A stretch of DNA of 64,000 nt, taken from assembly GCF_017352155.2 (NCBI RefSeq), contig NZ_CP071462.1, forward strand, positions 806,001-870,000. Direction: 5' to 3'. The notes under the pieces are model-generated. The model was given only the letters and a program-made list of their open reading frames with translations, ran no database searches and had not been told where the DNA came from. Below, one piece after another: positions 36,061 through 45,978 of the stretch. This DNA is from Haloterrigena alkaliphila. Lineage in GTDB: Archaea; Halobacteriota; Halobacteria; Halobacteriales; Natrialbaceae. Within the stretch, counting starts at the first letter, position 1. Every line of letters starts with the position of its first letter. The position numbers and the translations under genes are program-made.

Positions 36061-37182
36061 ATGCTGCTGGTCCTCTGTGTCGACCTCGACGACGACCTCG
36101 GTCGCAAGACCGGCTTTTCCACGCCGGTCATCGGTCGCGACCCCGTCGAGGAGGCCGCCGTCGCGCTGGCGACCGAAGACCCGGAGGACTCCGACGTCAA
36201 CGTGATCTTTCAGGGGTTGCACATCTACGACGACCTCGCCGACCGCGACGAGAGCGTCGAGGTCGCCGTCGTCACCGGCAACGACGAGGGCGACGTCAAG
36301 GCCAACCGGGAGGTCGGCGACGAGGTCGACACCGTCCTCGCGAGCCTCTCGACCGGCGAGGACGTCACCGCGCTCGTGGTCACCGACGGCGCGCAGGACG
36401 AGTCCGTCATCCCGATCATCCGCTCGCGGGTCCCCATCGACGGCGTCCGCCGCGTCGTCGTCCGGCAGGCCCAGAACTTGGAGTCGATGTACTACACGAT
36501 CAAACAGGTGCTGAACGACCCCGAGACCCGGGGGACGGTGCTGATTCCGCTCGGGATCCTCCTGTTGATCTACCCGCTCGCGCTGGCCGGGACCGTCCTC
36601 GACATGCCCGGGTTCGTCCTGGGAACGACCTCCGCGCTGCTCGGCCTCTATCTCATTTCGCGGGGCCTCGGGCTGGGCGACCGGATCGACGAGGCCGTCG
36701 AGCGGGCCCGCCGGTCGCTGTACGCCGGTCGAACCACCCTGCTGGCCTACGTCGTCGCCGCCGCCCTGTTCGTCCTCGGCGGGATGAGCGGCGTGGACGA
36801 ACTCGAGGTCGTTCGCGACGCCACCGCCGGCGAGGTCGGCGCGCCCCTCATGGTCGCGGCGCTCGTCTACGGCTCGATTCAGTGGCTGGCCGCCGCGGGC
36901 GTGACCACCAGCCTCGGCCAGATCACCGACGAGTACATCGCCGGCACCCTCGAGTGGCGCTACCTCAACGCGCCCTTCTACGTCCTCTCGATCGCGATCG
37001 TCCTCCACGCGGTCAGCGCCTTCTTCCTCGACAGAGTCGACATCAGCTACCTCGCGGCGGCCCTGACGGTCGGCACGCTCCTGGGGATCGTGAGCACGCT
37101 CGCCTTCGCCGTCCTCGAGTCCCGGTTCTCCACCGACGACGGCGAGGAGGCCGGCGAAACGCGGACGGCCGACAGCGCCTGA
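36061..37182 (+). CDS. DUF373 family membrane protein
   Basis: 373 residues from ATG at 36061, chosen because family members begin LLVLCVDLDDDLGRKTG. The first half (1-155) is a soluble alpha/beta domain (DVNVIFQGLHIYDDL, VALVVTDGAQDESVIPIIRSRVPI). The second half has about six to eight membrane helices (from about 168: LIPLGILLLIYPLALAGTVLD...). DUF373 occurs widely in archaea; the function is unknown. The conserved Asp-rich start suggests metal or nucleotide binding. Confidence 0.88.
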   Translation: MLLVLCVDLDDDLGRKTGFSTPVIGRDPVEEAAVALATEDPEDSDVNVIFQGLHIYDDLADRDESVEVAVVTGNDEGDVKANREVGDEVDTVLASLSTGEDVTALVVTDGAQDESVIPIIRSRVPIDGVRRVVVRQAQNLESMYYTIKQVLNDPETRGTVLIPLGILLLIYPLALAGTVLDMPGFVLGTTSALLGLYLISRGLGLGDRIDEAVERARRSLYAGRTTLLAYVVAAALFVLGGMSGVDELEVVRDATAGEVGAPLMVAALVYGSIQWLAAAGVTTSLGQITDEYIAGTLEWRYLNAPFYVLSIAIVLHAVSAFFLDRVDISYLAAALTVGTLLGIVSTLAFAVLESRFSTDDGEEAGETRTADSA

Positions 37183-37230
37183 GCCCGATCGTCCCGAAGA
37201 TTCATTTCTCCGTCCGGTATCGTGCCCCAC

Positions 37231-38343
37231 ATGGAGATCGAAGCCGCAGTCGTCGAGGAGGAGGGCGGAGCGTTCGACATCGAGACCGTCGAACTCGAGG
37301 AGCCGCGGGCGAACGAGGTGCTGGTCCGCGTCGTCGGGGCGGGCGTCTGTCACACCGACATGGTCGTCCGCGACCAGCTGTACCCGACGCCGCTGCCGGC
37401 GGTCCTCGGCCACGAGGGGTCCGGGATCGTCGAGTCGGTCGGCTCGAACGTGACGCGGGTCGAACCCGGCGACCGGGTCGTGTTGAGTTTCGACTACGAC
37501 GACGACTGTCACAGTTGCCACGACGGCCACCCCGCGTACTGCGAGGCGTTCTTCGAGCACAACTTCGGCGGCCGACGCCCGGAAGACGGCACGTCACCGA
37601 TTTCGCGCGACGGAGAGCGGCTCAGCGGCCGCTTCTTCGGACAGTCGTCGTTCGCGACCCACGCCATCGCGACGGAACGGAACGTGGTCCCCGTCGGCGA
37701 CGACGTGCCGCTCGAACTGCTCGGTCCGCTGGGCTGTGGGATCCAGACCGGCGCCGGGGCCGTCCTCAACTCGCTCGAGCCGAGTGCCGGATCGTCGATC
37801 GCGGTCTTCGGCGCCGGCTCGGTCGGTCTCTCGGCGGTCATGGCTGCGGATCTCTCGGGGTGTACCGAGATCGTCTCGATCGACTTGGAGGAATCCCGCC
37901 TCGAGAAGGCGGCCGCTCTCGGCGCGAGCGAGCCGATCGATCCCGAATCCGTCGACGACGTCGTCGAAGCCGTACGGGACCGTACCGACGGCGGCGTCGA
38001 CTACGCCGTCGAGTCGACCGGGGTCCCCGCGGTGGCCGAACAGGCGGTCGAGACGCTCACCCAGCGGGGCACGCTGGGAATCGTCGGTGCGCCGCCCCTC
38101 GGCGCCGAAGCGAGCTACGACATCAACGACCTCATCCTCAACGGCCGGTCGATCACCGGGATCGTCGAGGGCGATTCGGCGCCACAGGAGTTCATCCCGG
38201 ACCTCGTCGAACTCTACCGGCAGGGGAAGTTCCCGTTCGACGAACTCGTCACCTACTACGAGTTCGACGAGATCGAGCAGGCCGTCGCGGACTCCGAGAA
38301 CGGCAAGACGATCAAACCGATCCTCCGCGTCGGCGAACCGTGA
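37231..38343 (+). CDS. Zinc-dependent alcohol dehydrogenase (MDR family)
   Basis: 370 residues from ATG at 37231. Catalytic zinc ligands: C in VGAGVCHTDM (about 38) and H in LGHEGSGIVESVGSNV (about 61). The structural-zinc loop reads DDCHSCHDGHPAYCE, with three cysteines where four are usual, so structural zinc binding is doubtful. The NAD(P) fold is GAGSVGLSAVMAADLSG. It resembles aryl- or short-chain alcohol dehydrogenases that use NAD. The gene starts 48 nt after DUF373 and may be co-transcribed. Confidence 0.9.
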   Translation: MEIEAAVVEEEGGAFDIETVELEEPRANEVLVRVVGAGVCHTDMVVRDQLYPTPLPAVLGHEGSGIVESVGSNVTRVEPGDRVVLSFDYDDDCHSCHDGHPAYCEAFFEHNFGGRRPEDGTSPISRDGERLSGRFFGQSSFATHAIATERNVVPVGDDVPLELLGPLGCGIQTGAGAVLNSLEPSAGSSIAVFGAGSVGLSAVMAADLSGCTEIVSIDLEESRLEKAAALGASEPIDPESVDDVVEAVRDRTDGGVDYAVESTGVPAVAEQAVETLTQRGTLGIVGAPPLGAEASYDINDLILNGRSITGIVEGDSAPQEFIPDLVELYRQGKFPFDELVTYYEFDEIEQAVADSENGKTIKPILRVGEP

Positions 38344-38427
38344 GCGGCCGGTGACCGCCCGCGTTCCGATTCCAGTTTCAGCCCGCGTCCCGTTCTCGGT
38401 TTCCGCCCGCGTCGAGCCGGCGCGACG

Positions 38428-39270
38428 CTACCGTTCCCGTTCGACGACGAACTCCGCCAGTTCGACGAGGTAGTCCCGAGCTGCCGGATCGGCGACCTCC
38501 ACCCGCTCTAAGGCCTCGATCGCCCGGGCGGACTCGGCTCGAGCGCGCGCGTTGGCCTCCTCGGGGGTTAGATCGGTCACCTGCACGACCGAGGGCCGCT
38601 CGAGGGCGGCGTCGTGGCCGGTCGGCTTCCCCAAGTCGTCGGCGTCGGCGACGGCGTCGAGGACGTCGTCCCGGATCTGGAAGGCGACGCCGACCCGCTC
38701 GGCGTACTCGCCGAGCGCCTCGACGGTGACCGGGTCCGAGTCGGCGGCGATCGCCCCGAGTTCCGCGGCGGCCCGGAAGAGCGCGCCGGTCTTGCGCCGG
38801 GCGAGGGTCATGTACTCCTCCTCGGTCTCGGGTTCGGCGGATAGCTCCGTCGCCTCGCCGACGCCGAGTTCGACCAGCGCCTCGGCGACGACCTGCGTGG
38901 CGTCGGGATCCGACGAGAAGAGGGCGAAGGCCTCGCCGAGCAGTCCGTCGCTGGTGATGATCGCCGGCCCGTAGCCGAACTCGGCCCAGGAGCTGGTCGT
39001 TCCCCGGCGAAGCTCCGATCGGTCGATGATGTCGTCGACGACCAGCGAGGCGGTGTGGACGAGCTCGATCCCGACGCCGAAATCGACCGCGTCCGCCTCC
39101 GTGCCGCCGACGGTCTCGCAGGCCAGTACCGACACCAACGGCCGCACGCGCTTCCCGCCCGCCAGCGCCGCGTGGCGGACCTCGTCCCTGAGCGCGTCCG
39201 GCTCGACGCCGTCGACCACCTCGACGAGGCGCTCCTCGATCAGCGCCCGACGACGCTCCAGACGTTCCAT
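38428..39270 (-). CDS. idsA: Polyprenyl (geranyl/farnesyl/geranylgeranyl) diphosphate synthase
   Basis: 280 residues from ATG at 39270. First Asp-rich motif DDIID (in HTASLVVDDIIDRSELRRG), with GGKRVRPL before it, and the second DDVLD (in FQIRDDVLDAVAD). It condenses isopentenyl diphosphate with an allylic primer, giving C15-C25 chains for archaeal lipids and quinones. At 280 residues it is shorter than the usual 340-residue IdsA and the chain-length residues before the first motif are not decisive, so the exact product is open. The symbol is therefore tentative. Confidence 0.85.
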   Translation of the reverse strand: MERLERRRALIEERLVEVVDGVEPDALRDEVRHAALAGGKRVRPLVSVLACETVGGTEADAVDFGVGIELVHTASLVVDDIIDRSELRRGTTSSWAEFGYGPAIITSDGLLGEAFALFSSDPDATQVVAEALVELGVGEATELSAEPETEEEYMTLARRKTGALFRAAAELGAIAADSDPVTVEALGEYAERVGVAFQIRDDVLDAVADADDLGKPTGHDAALERPSVVQVTDLTPEEANARARAESARAIEALERVEVADPAARDYLVELAEFVVERER

Positions 39271-39450
39271 TGGCCCCGCTTCGGACGGGGACAAAAAGTA
39301 GGTGACGGATCTCATAGCAGGCCCGTCACCGTCGCTCGAGTTGCAGTTGTTGGACCGTCGATAGGTGCTCCTCGAGACGGGGCGCCCGAAAAATATCGCG
39401 TGTGCTCCGCGGCGCTCGCCTACGAGACCCGAACGCTGTGCGGATCTCGC

Positions 39451-40404
39451 CTACTGGAACTCTTCGGTCAGCGCCGGCACGACGTCGAAGAGGTCGTCGA
39501 CGATCGCGAAGTCGGCGATGTCCATGATCGGCGCGTTGGGGTCCGTGTTGATCGCGACGATCGTATCGGAGCCCTTCATGCCGGCGACGTGCTGGACGGC
39601 GCCGGAGATACCGATCGCGATGTAGACGTCGGGCGTGACGACCTTCCCGGACTGGCCGACCTGTCGGTTCTTGGGCAGCCAGCCGTTGTCGACGATCGGC
39701 CGCGACGAGGAGACCGTCGCGTCGAGCGCGTCGGCGAGTTCCTCGATGATCGGGAGGTTGTCCTCCTCCTCGATCCCGCGGCCGACGCTCACGAGTACGT
39801 CCGCCTCGCTGATGTCGACGTCGCCGCCGGCGACTTCCTCGAAGCCGTTGACGGTCGAGCCGATCGCGCCCTCGTCGATGTCGGCGTCGAAGGCCTCGAT
39901 CGAGGCGTCGCCGGTGCCTTCTGCCTTGGGCCACTCGGTGCTTCGGATCGTCGCGACGGCGGGGCCCTCGAGTTCGTTGGTGGTCTCGACTTTACCGCCG
40001 TACATCTCGCGGGTGGCGATCAGCGTCTCGCCGTCGGTCTCGAGGTCGATCGTGTCGGTGACGATCGGCAGGTCGAGTTGGTTGGCGACGGCCGGCGCGT
40101 AGTCGAGGCCGTTGACGCTGTTGGGGGCGAGAACGTACTGCGGGGCGAGGTCGTCGTAGAGCTGGGTGATCGCCTGCGTGTAGACGTCGTGGTTGAACTC
40201 CTCGCCGTAATCGACGGTGTGGATGGCGTCGACGCCTTCGCGGTTTACCTTCTCGGCGAAGTCGTCGACGGTGCCGCTGATGACCGCGAGGTGCAGGTCG
40301 CCGCCGGTCTCGTCGGCCAGCTGGCGGCCCGCGGTGACGATCTCGTAGCTGACGTCGCGCAGGTCGCCGCGGCGGTGGTCGGTGATTGCGAGGACGTCCG
40401 TCAT
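39451..40404 (-). CDS. etfA: Electron transfer flavoprotein subunit alpha
   Basis: 317 residues: [21 protein letters not shown], then domain II with [66 protein letters not shown] (the FAD-binding signature) and [31 protein letters not shown] carries electrons from acyl-CoA dehydrogenases to the quinone pool. Its ATG overlaps the etfB stop (40401-40404). No ETF-quinone oxidoreductase gene is close by. Confidence 0.95.
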   Translation of the reverse strand: MTDVLAITDHRRGDLRDVSYEIVTAGRQLADETGGDLHLAVISGTVDDFAEKVNREGVDAIHTVDYGEEFNHDVYTQAITQLYDDLAPQYVLAPNSVNGLDYAPAVANQLDLPIVTDTIDLETDGETLIATREMYGGKVETTNELEGPAVATIRSTEWPKAEGTGDASIEAFDADIDEGAIGSTVNGFEEVAGGDVDISEADVLVSVGRGIEEEDNLPIIEELADALDATVSSSRPIVDNGWLPKNRQVGQSGKVVTPDVYIAIGISGAVQHVAGMKGSDTIVAINTDPNAPIMDIADFAIVDDLFDVVPALTEEFQ

Positions 40405-41192
40405 GGTGCCACCCCCTTGTCGCGGAGCAGGTCACCCAACTCCGAAGCGGTCTCCTCGGCGCTGCCCTCCCAGACCGTGACGTCGCTCTCGCTCTCGGGC
40501 TCGTACATGTCCGTCAGCTCGAGTTCGGAGTCGACGGCGCTCTCGTCGACGCCGATGTCGCCGAGACTCTGGACGTTCATCGGTTTCTGCTGGGCCTGGC
40601 GGATGCCGCGCAGGCTGGCGTAGCGGGGCTCGTTGATCCCCGTCTGGATCGTCAGTACGGCGGGGAGCTCGATGTCGGTCAGCTCCTCGACGCCGCCCTC
40701 GAGTTCGCGTCGCACGGCGGCGACGTCGTCGTCGAAGCCGTGCTCGAGGTGGTTGACGACGGCACCCCACTGGAAGCCGAGGTTCTCGGCGACGGAGACG
40801 CCGGTCGCGGCGAAGCTGTCGTCGCCGGCCTGGACGCCCGTCAGCACGAGGTCGGGGTCCTCTTCCTCGACGACGGCGGACAGGATTTCCGTCTTCGCGT
40901 TGACGTCGAGCAGGTCGACGCCCTCGAGGGCGTCGTCCCAGACGCGGACGGCGCGGTCGGCGCCCTTCGCGAGCGCCTGACGGATGGTTTGCTCGCAGTC
41001 CTCCGGACCGATCGTGACCGTGACGACTTCGTCGGCGATTCCCTCTTCCTGGAGCTGGACGGCCTCTTCGATGGCGTAGTCGTCCCACTCGTTGAGGTCG
41101 GCACCCAGGTACTGGTCGGCGATCTCAGTACCCTGGATTTCGAACTCGTCTTCGACGGTCGCGACTTCTTTGACCGTAACGAGGATTTTCAT
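40401..41192 (-). CDS. etfB: Electron transfer flavoprotein subunit beta
   Basis: 263 residues from ATG at 41192. The N-terminus MKILVTVKEVATVEDEFEI and the AMP-binding region TGVQAGDDSFAATGVSVAENLGF, followed by AVLTIQTGINEPRYASLRGIRQA, mark the beta subunit. It is translated first in a two-gene operon, with etfA coupled by a 4-nt overlap. Confidence 0.95.
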   Translation of the reverse strand: MKILVTVKEVATVEDEFEIQGTEIADQYLGADLNEWDDYAIEEAVQLQEEGIADEVVTVTIGPEDCEQTIRQALAKGADRAVRVWDDALEGVDLLDVNAKTEILSAVVEEEDPDLVLTGVQAGDDSFAATGVSVAENLGFQWGAVVNHLEHGFDDDVAAVRRELEGGVEELTDIELPAVLTIQTGINEPRYASLRGIRQAQQKPMNVQSLGDIGVDESAVDSELELTDMYEPESESDVTVWEGSAEETASELGDLLRDKGVAP

Positions 41193-41398
41193 CAATAATC
41201 ACTGCAACGTCCGTACCGTAAACCTTTTCGAAACGCGCTTTCAGATGCCTCTCGTTCATTTAACAGACGTTCCGATCGGGACGACTGTGTGTTACGACTC
41301 CTGTCCGATGACCAGTAGCTGCTACCAGCGTTTCGTCCGGCTCGGGTTTCGATCCGCGAGACGGAAACGGTTTAACGACGCCACTGGTAGTACGTACT

Positions 41399-41914
41399 AT
41401 GGCTGACTGTCCGCTCGCCGACGACTGCCCGAGCTTTTCCGAACGGATCTCGGGAATGGGGTGCCAACACTACGGAGACCGCGGCGGCAAGGAGTGGTGT
41501 CAACAGTACAACCAGCCCATCGAGGACCTGAAGACCCAGCCGGTCAAGGCCGGCGAGGAAGTCGTCGTCGACGTCGTCGACATGCACGAGAGCGGCGCCG
41601 GTGTCGGCCGGACCGAGGACGGCTTTATCGTCATGGTCGACGGCGTTCTGCCGGAGGCCCGCGCACGCGTCGAGATCACGCGCGTCCACAGCAACCACGC
41701 CCGAGCGGAGGAGCTCGAGCTCCTCCCGATGGATCCGGACGAGGCGGAGGACGACGCCGATTCGGACGCCGGCGAGGACGCGGACAGCGCGGATGGGACG
41801 GACAGCGCGGACGAGACGGACGGCGAGGATGACGAAGAGGCAGCGGACGAGCAGTCGGGGAAGCGATACCAGCGCGAACGGCTCGGCAGTCGCGAGAACT
41901 TCTGGGGCTCGTAA
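41399..41914 (+). CDS. TRAM-domain protein with Cys-rich N-terminus
   Basis: 171 residues. Residues 1-34 carry six or so cysteines (CPLADDCPSFSERISGMGC... KEWC), a possible zinc or iron-sulfur site. The TRAM beta-barrel spans about 45-105 (KAGEEVVVDVVDMHESGAGVGRTEDGFIVMVDGVLPEARARVEIT), predicted to bind RNA. The C-terminal half is an Asp/Ser/Glu-rich disordered tail. Small TRAM proteins of methanogens act as cold-shock RNA chaperones; extending that to this one is inference. Confidence 0.85.
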   Translation: MADCPLADDCPSFSERISGMGCQHYGDRGGKEWCQQYNQPIEDLKTQPVKAGEEVVVDVVDMHESGAGVGRTEDGFIVMVDGVLPEARARVEITRVHSNHARAEELELLPMDPDEAEDDADSDAGEDADSADGTDSADETDGEDDEEAADEQSGKRYQRERLGSRENFWGS

Positions 41915-42028
41915 CTCGCGCCCCGCTCGAGTGGACAGTCGTCGAACGATCGCCGGTTTTCTCGGAGCCGTCCCGCGTTTGGCTGCAATAAGACGTAAGT
42001 ACCCGTCACAGCAACAGGTACGCAATCG

Positions 42029-43603
42029 ATGACTTTCGGATCGGGGACCGGACGGCGCCTGCTCACCATCGGCGCCGTCTGCTGTGCCGTCTTCGGACTC
42101 CTCGTCGCCGCGAGCGCGATGCCGATGGTGGCGTCGGAATCGCCGGCGAGCGATCTGCTCGGCGGCTCCGACGACGAGTCGGCGTCCGGGGCCGCGCTGA
42201 CGGAAGAGCAAGCCGCTGCCGCCCAGAGCGGGGACGGTAGTATGGGCGGCGGGGGTAGTATCGACGGTGGGGCCACCAGTGAACGCTCGGATGGGATGCC
42301 GGGCCGCGAACTGATCCAGCGCGCCGCCGCCTCAGACAATCCGCTCGTCCAGAAGGCGCTATACGGACTCGCGTCGCTGGCCTCCCTGTTCGGCGGCCCG
42401 GCCGGAGCGGTCGACGCAGGGGGCGATCCGGCCGCCGCCGGCGTCGACGGTGAGTTCGGAGCGCAGCTCGATTCGCCGGCCGGCTCAGCGGCATACCCGG
42501 AGATCGACGGCGACGGGACGCTACAGGGCGATACCGGCGCGAGCGAACTCGAGGACGGGAGCGACGCGCCCGAACCGGGCGACGGAACGGAGACGGGGAC
42601 CGAGGCGGACGGTGGCGACGGCGAGACCGGCGACGGGGGCTCGACCGACGGCAGCGAGACGGAAACCGACGAATCCGGCGACGAGATCGGCGGTGAGGGG
42701 AACGAAACCGACGGCCAGTCGAGCGACGGCGACACCGGTTCGGAGACCGACCCGAACGCCGACGGGGCGACGGACGGCGCCGGATCCACGACTGACGGTT
42801 CCGAGGGAGCTACCGAGCCGAATACCGACGGCAGTGACGACGGAACCGACGAGACCAGCACCGATGCAGGCGACGAGGACGCCGGACTCGAGGACTCCGT
42901 CCCGGGGCTCTCCGACGGCACCCTGACGGCCGTCCTCGCTGTCCTCGCCGTCGCGGCCGTCGGCTACGTCTTCTATACGCGCGACAATCCGATCGGGACG
43001 CTGCGCTCGATTCCGAGTCGGCTCGTCTCGCTCGCGCTGTCGGCCGTCGTCGCCTGTTCGCAGGGGCTCGAGCGGGCCGTCGCGCGGCTCCGGGAACTCC
43101 GGTCGATCGCAGACCTCCCGGGACTCGTACTGGAGACGCTCAGGGACGCGATTCGATCGACGACGACGCGCGTTCGCGCCGTCGGCGCGTCGCTCTCGCC
43201 GTTTGCTGACGCGGAGGCCACCGATTCCGCGGCGATCGCGGAGACGCAAGTCACTGCCCGCGAGCGCATCCGGCAGGCGTTCGCGAGCGTGATCGACGCC
43301 GCACCGATGTACCGGGCCAGCGTCGCGACGGCGACCCCGGCCGAGGTCGCGCGACGGGCCAGCGACGCCGGCGCGCCCGCGGACCCCGTCGAGACGATCA
43401 CCGACTCCTTCCGGGACGTCGAGTACGGCGACCGCGACCCGGCGTCGTACCTCGACCGAACGACGAGCGCACACGATCAATTGCGGTCCGCGCTCGAGAC
43501 CACGCAATCGGAAGGGAAGACGGAGACGGAGACCGGCGCAGAACCGGCGGTCGAAGGCGGCGAAGCCACGACGAACCCGGCGGAGGCCGACGCGAATGAG
43601 TAG
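42029..43603 (+). CDS. DUF4129-type membrane protein
   Basis: 524 residues. A signal-like N-terminal helix (about 10-30), a long acidic low-complexity region of about 220 residues rich in Gly/Asp/Thr/Ser, a membrane helix (about 298-315, GTLTAVLAVLAVAAVGYVFY) and a C-terminal cytoplasmic domain containing SDAGAPADPVETITDSFRDVEYGDRDP, the DUF4129 pattern of proteins that partner transglutaminase-like and DUF58 proteins. It overlaps the next gene by 8 nt and starts a four-gene cluster. Confidence 0.78.
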   Translation: MTFGSGTGRRLLTIGAVCCAVFGLLVAASAMPMVASESPASDLLGGSDDESASGAALTEEQAAAAQSGDGSMGGGGSIDGGATSERSDGMPGRELIQRAAASDNPLVQKALYGLASLASLFGGPAGAVDAGGDPAAAGVDGEFGAQLDSPAGSAAYPEIDGDGTLQGDTGASELEDGSDAPEPGDGTETGTEADGGDGETGDGGSTDGSETETDESGDEIGGEGNETDGQSSDGDTGSETDPNADGATDGAGSTTDGSEGATEPNTDGSDDGTDETSTDAGDEDAGLEDSVPGLSDGTLTAVLAVLAVAAVGYVFYTRDNPIGTLRSIPSRLVSLALSAVVACSQGLERAVARLRELRSIADLPGLVLETLRDAIRSTTTRVRAVGASLSPFADAEATDSAAIAETQVTARERIRQAFASVIDAAPMYRASVATATPAEVARRASDAGAPADPVETITDSFRDVEYGDRDPASYLDRTTSAHDQLRSALETTQSEGKTETETGAEPAVEGGEATTNPAEADANE

Positions 43604-44357
43604 GACGCCGTCGACGACCGGGCTGGCGCTCCTGACGCTTCCGGCCGCGGTGCTGGTCGCCGTGGGCGGCGTCCTCGCCGTTCGGCCGGCGCTGTTGCTC
43701 GAGCGGGTGCCCGAACTCGAGACGCTGCTCGCGAGCGTCGATCCCGGGACCGTCGTGTTCGCGCTGGTGATTCTGCTGGTGCTGTTCGCACCGACGCTCG
43801 GACTCGCCGGCCGCCTTCGCCGCTCCGGACTGGCGCCGCTCGTCGACGACGCGTCCGACGTCGGTTTCGACGACTCCTCCGGCGGCCGGCGCGATCGGCG
43901 CGCCGCAGTCGGGGGAACGATCGACGACCGGATCGCCCTCGCGACGGCCTACGACGACGAACCGCGCGACGTCCGGGAGGCCGCCCGCGAGCGCCTCCTC
44001 GAGTCGCTGCGTCCGATCGCGGCGACCGCCTACGCGAACCGCGCCGGGGTCGCCGACGAGGAAGCGACGGCCGCGATCGAGGCCGGGACCTGGACCGACG
44101 AGCCCCGGGCGGCCGCCTTCCTCGCCGGTTCGGAGGGGCCGTCGACGCCGCTGTGGCTGTGGCTGCTCGACCTCCTGCGGACGGCCGACCCGTTCGTCGC
44201 CCACCTCGAGACGACGATCGACGAGATCGAACGCCTCCAGTCGTCGGCGACCGTCGCCGCGCCGCGGAGTGAGTTGGCGGGAGACTCGAGCAGCCGGATC
44301 GAGCCGGCGGAAGACTCGAGCGACCCGAGCGAGGCGACCGCGGGGGTGGCGTCGTGA
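43596..44357 (+). CDS. Membrane protein of the DUF58 cluster (DUF7269-like)
   Basis: 253 residues. Two membrane helices near the start (about 8-29 and 48-68) precede a cytoplasmic domain with DDRIALATAYDDEPRDVREAARERLLESLRPIA and WLLDLLRTADPFVAHLETTIDEIERL. The tail is Ser/Glu-rich. Similar haloarchaeal proteins in this position are labelled DUF7269 (from memory). It is coupled to the upstream gene by an 8-nt overlap. Confidence 0.72.
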   Translation: MSRTPSTTGLALLTLPAAVLVAVGGVLAVRPALLLERVPELETLLASVDPGTVVFALVILLVLFAPTLGLAGRLRRSGLAPLVDDASDVGFDDSSGGRRDRRAAVGGTIDDRIALATAYDDEPRDVREAARERLLESLRPIAATAYANRAGVADEEATAAIEAGTWTDEPRAAAFLAGSEGPSTPLWLWLLDLLRTADPFVAHLETTIDEIERLQSSATVAAPRSELAGDSSSRIEPAEDSSDPSEATAGVAS

Positions 44358-44379
44358 TCGACTCCCCGGAGGTGGCGCC

Positions 44380-45978
44380 GTGACCGAGCACCGCCGACAG
44401 GCCCGCTGGCAGGTCGCACTCGTGGTTGCGCTAGTGACTTGCCTGCTGGCGGTCGCGCTCGGGCTCCCGGCGCTGTTCTTCCTCGCGATCGCCGCGCTGG
44501 GGTTCGTCCTCGCCGGCGCCGCGAGCGCGTCTCCCGATCTCGGTCCCGACGACGTCGAGATCGAAGACGAGTCAGACGACGCGATGGCGGCGACCGAGGT
44601 CGCAGCGTCCGATAGCGAGGTCGCGGACGGCGACGGAGCGGAGGACGGTGAGTCGGCGGACGACGGTGAGTCGGGAGATCGCGATGGCGAATCGGATGAC
44701 GCCGCGCTCGAGACCGACGGCACGCTCCGCCTCGAGCGAAGCCTCGCGGAGACCCGCGTGCGCCCGGGCGCGCCGGTGACGGTGACGATCGCGGTGACCA
44801 ACGAGACCGACCGCGTCCTCCCGGACGTCCGGATCGTCGACGAGCCGCCGGCCAACGTGCCGGTGACCGACGGCGCGCCCGCGTTCGCGACCGCCCTTCA
44901 GCCGGGCGAGACCGTCACCCGCGAGTACGAACTGACGCCGCCGCGAGGCGAGTACGCCTTCGGCCCGCTGACGGTTCGGGCCCGGTCGCTGTCGGCGACC
45001 GCGGTCGCGACCGCCGAACGCGAACCCGACGGCGACACCGCGTTCGCCTGCGAGACCCTGCTCGACGCCTTTCCGTTTCAGGATCGGACCATCCAGTTCG
45101 TCGGACAGGCGCCGACCGACGACGGCGGCAGCGGCATCGAGTTCTTCTCGACGCGGGAGTACCGCCGCGGCGATCCGATCAACCGGATCGACTGGCACCG
45201 GTACGCCCGGACGCGGGACCTCACGACCGTCGAGTACCGCGAGGAACGGTCCGTCACGATCGTGTTCGTGATCGACGACCGCCGCGACGCCCACCGCGAG
45301 CGGCCCGACGGCGGCCCCGACTCGTTCGACCTCACGCTCTACGCCGCGTCCCGCGGCGTCGTGGCGTCGCTCGAGGACGGCAATCGAACCGGGCTGGCGA
45401 CGCTCTCGGGGACCGACTGGGTCGATCCCGGCGCCGGAGACGGCGTCCGGCGGCGAGTCGAGGACGCTCTCGAGGACGTCTCCGCCGGAGGGGGTGCGAC
45501 GAATGCCGCTGGTGAGGACCGTGGCACGAACGCCGCTACCGGTGACCGGGACACGAACGCCGCTCCCGACGACCGAGTCGCGGACCCCACCTCGGCGGTG
45601 ACCGACGGCGGTGCGGCGAGCGGACCGGGACTCGGGGGGAGTTCCCTCGCGGCCGACCTCGAGCGCCGCCTGCCGAACCGGGCGCAGGTCGCGTTCTGTG
45701 CGCCGCTGTTGGACGACGCGGCCGTCGACCTCGTGGAGACGCTGCGGACCCGCGGGCGGGCGGTCACGGTCGTCTCCCCGAACGTGACCGCCGGCACCGA
45801 ACGGTCAGCGCCCACGCCCGGCGCTCGAGTCGCCGGACTGGAGCGGGCGAACCGGATCGACGCCCTTCGGGGACTCGGTGCGACCGTCGTCGACTGGGAC
45901 CTCGCGGAGCCGGTGTCGGTCGCCCTCTCGCGGGCGTTCCGCGCCCGCAGCGCCGGACTCGGGGGTGGGTCGGTGTGA
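44380..45978 (+). CDS. DUF58 domain protein with von Willebrand-like region
   Basis: 532 residues from a GTG at 44380 with a good Shine-Dalgarno sequence GGAGGTG 6 nt upstream. Two membrane helices (about 8-48), an acidic linker, a beta-sandwich of about 130 residues (VTVTIAVTNETDRVLPDVRIVDEPP), then the DUF58 core FSTREYRRGDPINRIDWHRYARTRDLTTVEYREE. The C-terminus is VWA-like (VFVIDDRRDA). DUF58 proteins usually occur with MoxR ATPases and are thought to mature metal enzymes or surface complexes. An Asn/Asp/Gly-rich repeat insertion lies at about 370-410. Confidence 0.9.
   Translation: MTEHRRQARWQVALVVALVTCLLAVALGLPALFFLAIAALGFVLAGAASASPDLGPDDVEIEDESDDAMAATEVAASDSEVADGDGAEDGESADDGESGDRDGESDDAALETDGTLRLERSLAETRVRPGAPVTVTIAVTNETDRVLPDVRIVDEPPANVPVTDGAPAFATALQPGETVTREYELTPPRGEYAFGPLTVRARSLSATAVATAEREPDGDTAFACETLLDAFPFQDRTIQFVGQAPTDDGGSGIEFFSTREYRRGDPINRIDWHRYARTRDLTTVEYREERSVTIVFVIDDRRDAHRERPDGGPDSFDLTLYAASRGVVASLEDGNRTGLATLSGTDWVDPGAGDGVRRRVEDALEDVSAGGGATNAAGEDRGTNAATGDRDTNAAPDDRVADPTSAVTDGGAASGPGLGGSSLAADLERRLPNRAQVAFCAPLLDDAAVDLVETLRTRGRAVTVVSPNVTAGTERSAPTPGARVAGLERANRIDALRGLGATVVDWDLAEPVSVALSRAFRARSAGLGGGSV

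Noticed and set aside
35909-36205. ATG behind a TATA-like box before DUF373
   Set aside because: The frame is out of register with DUF373, is Ser/Arg/Pro-rich and continues as a shadow inside that gene.
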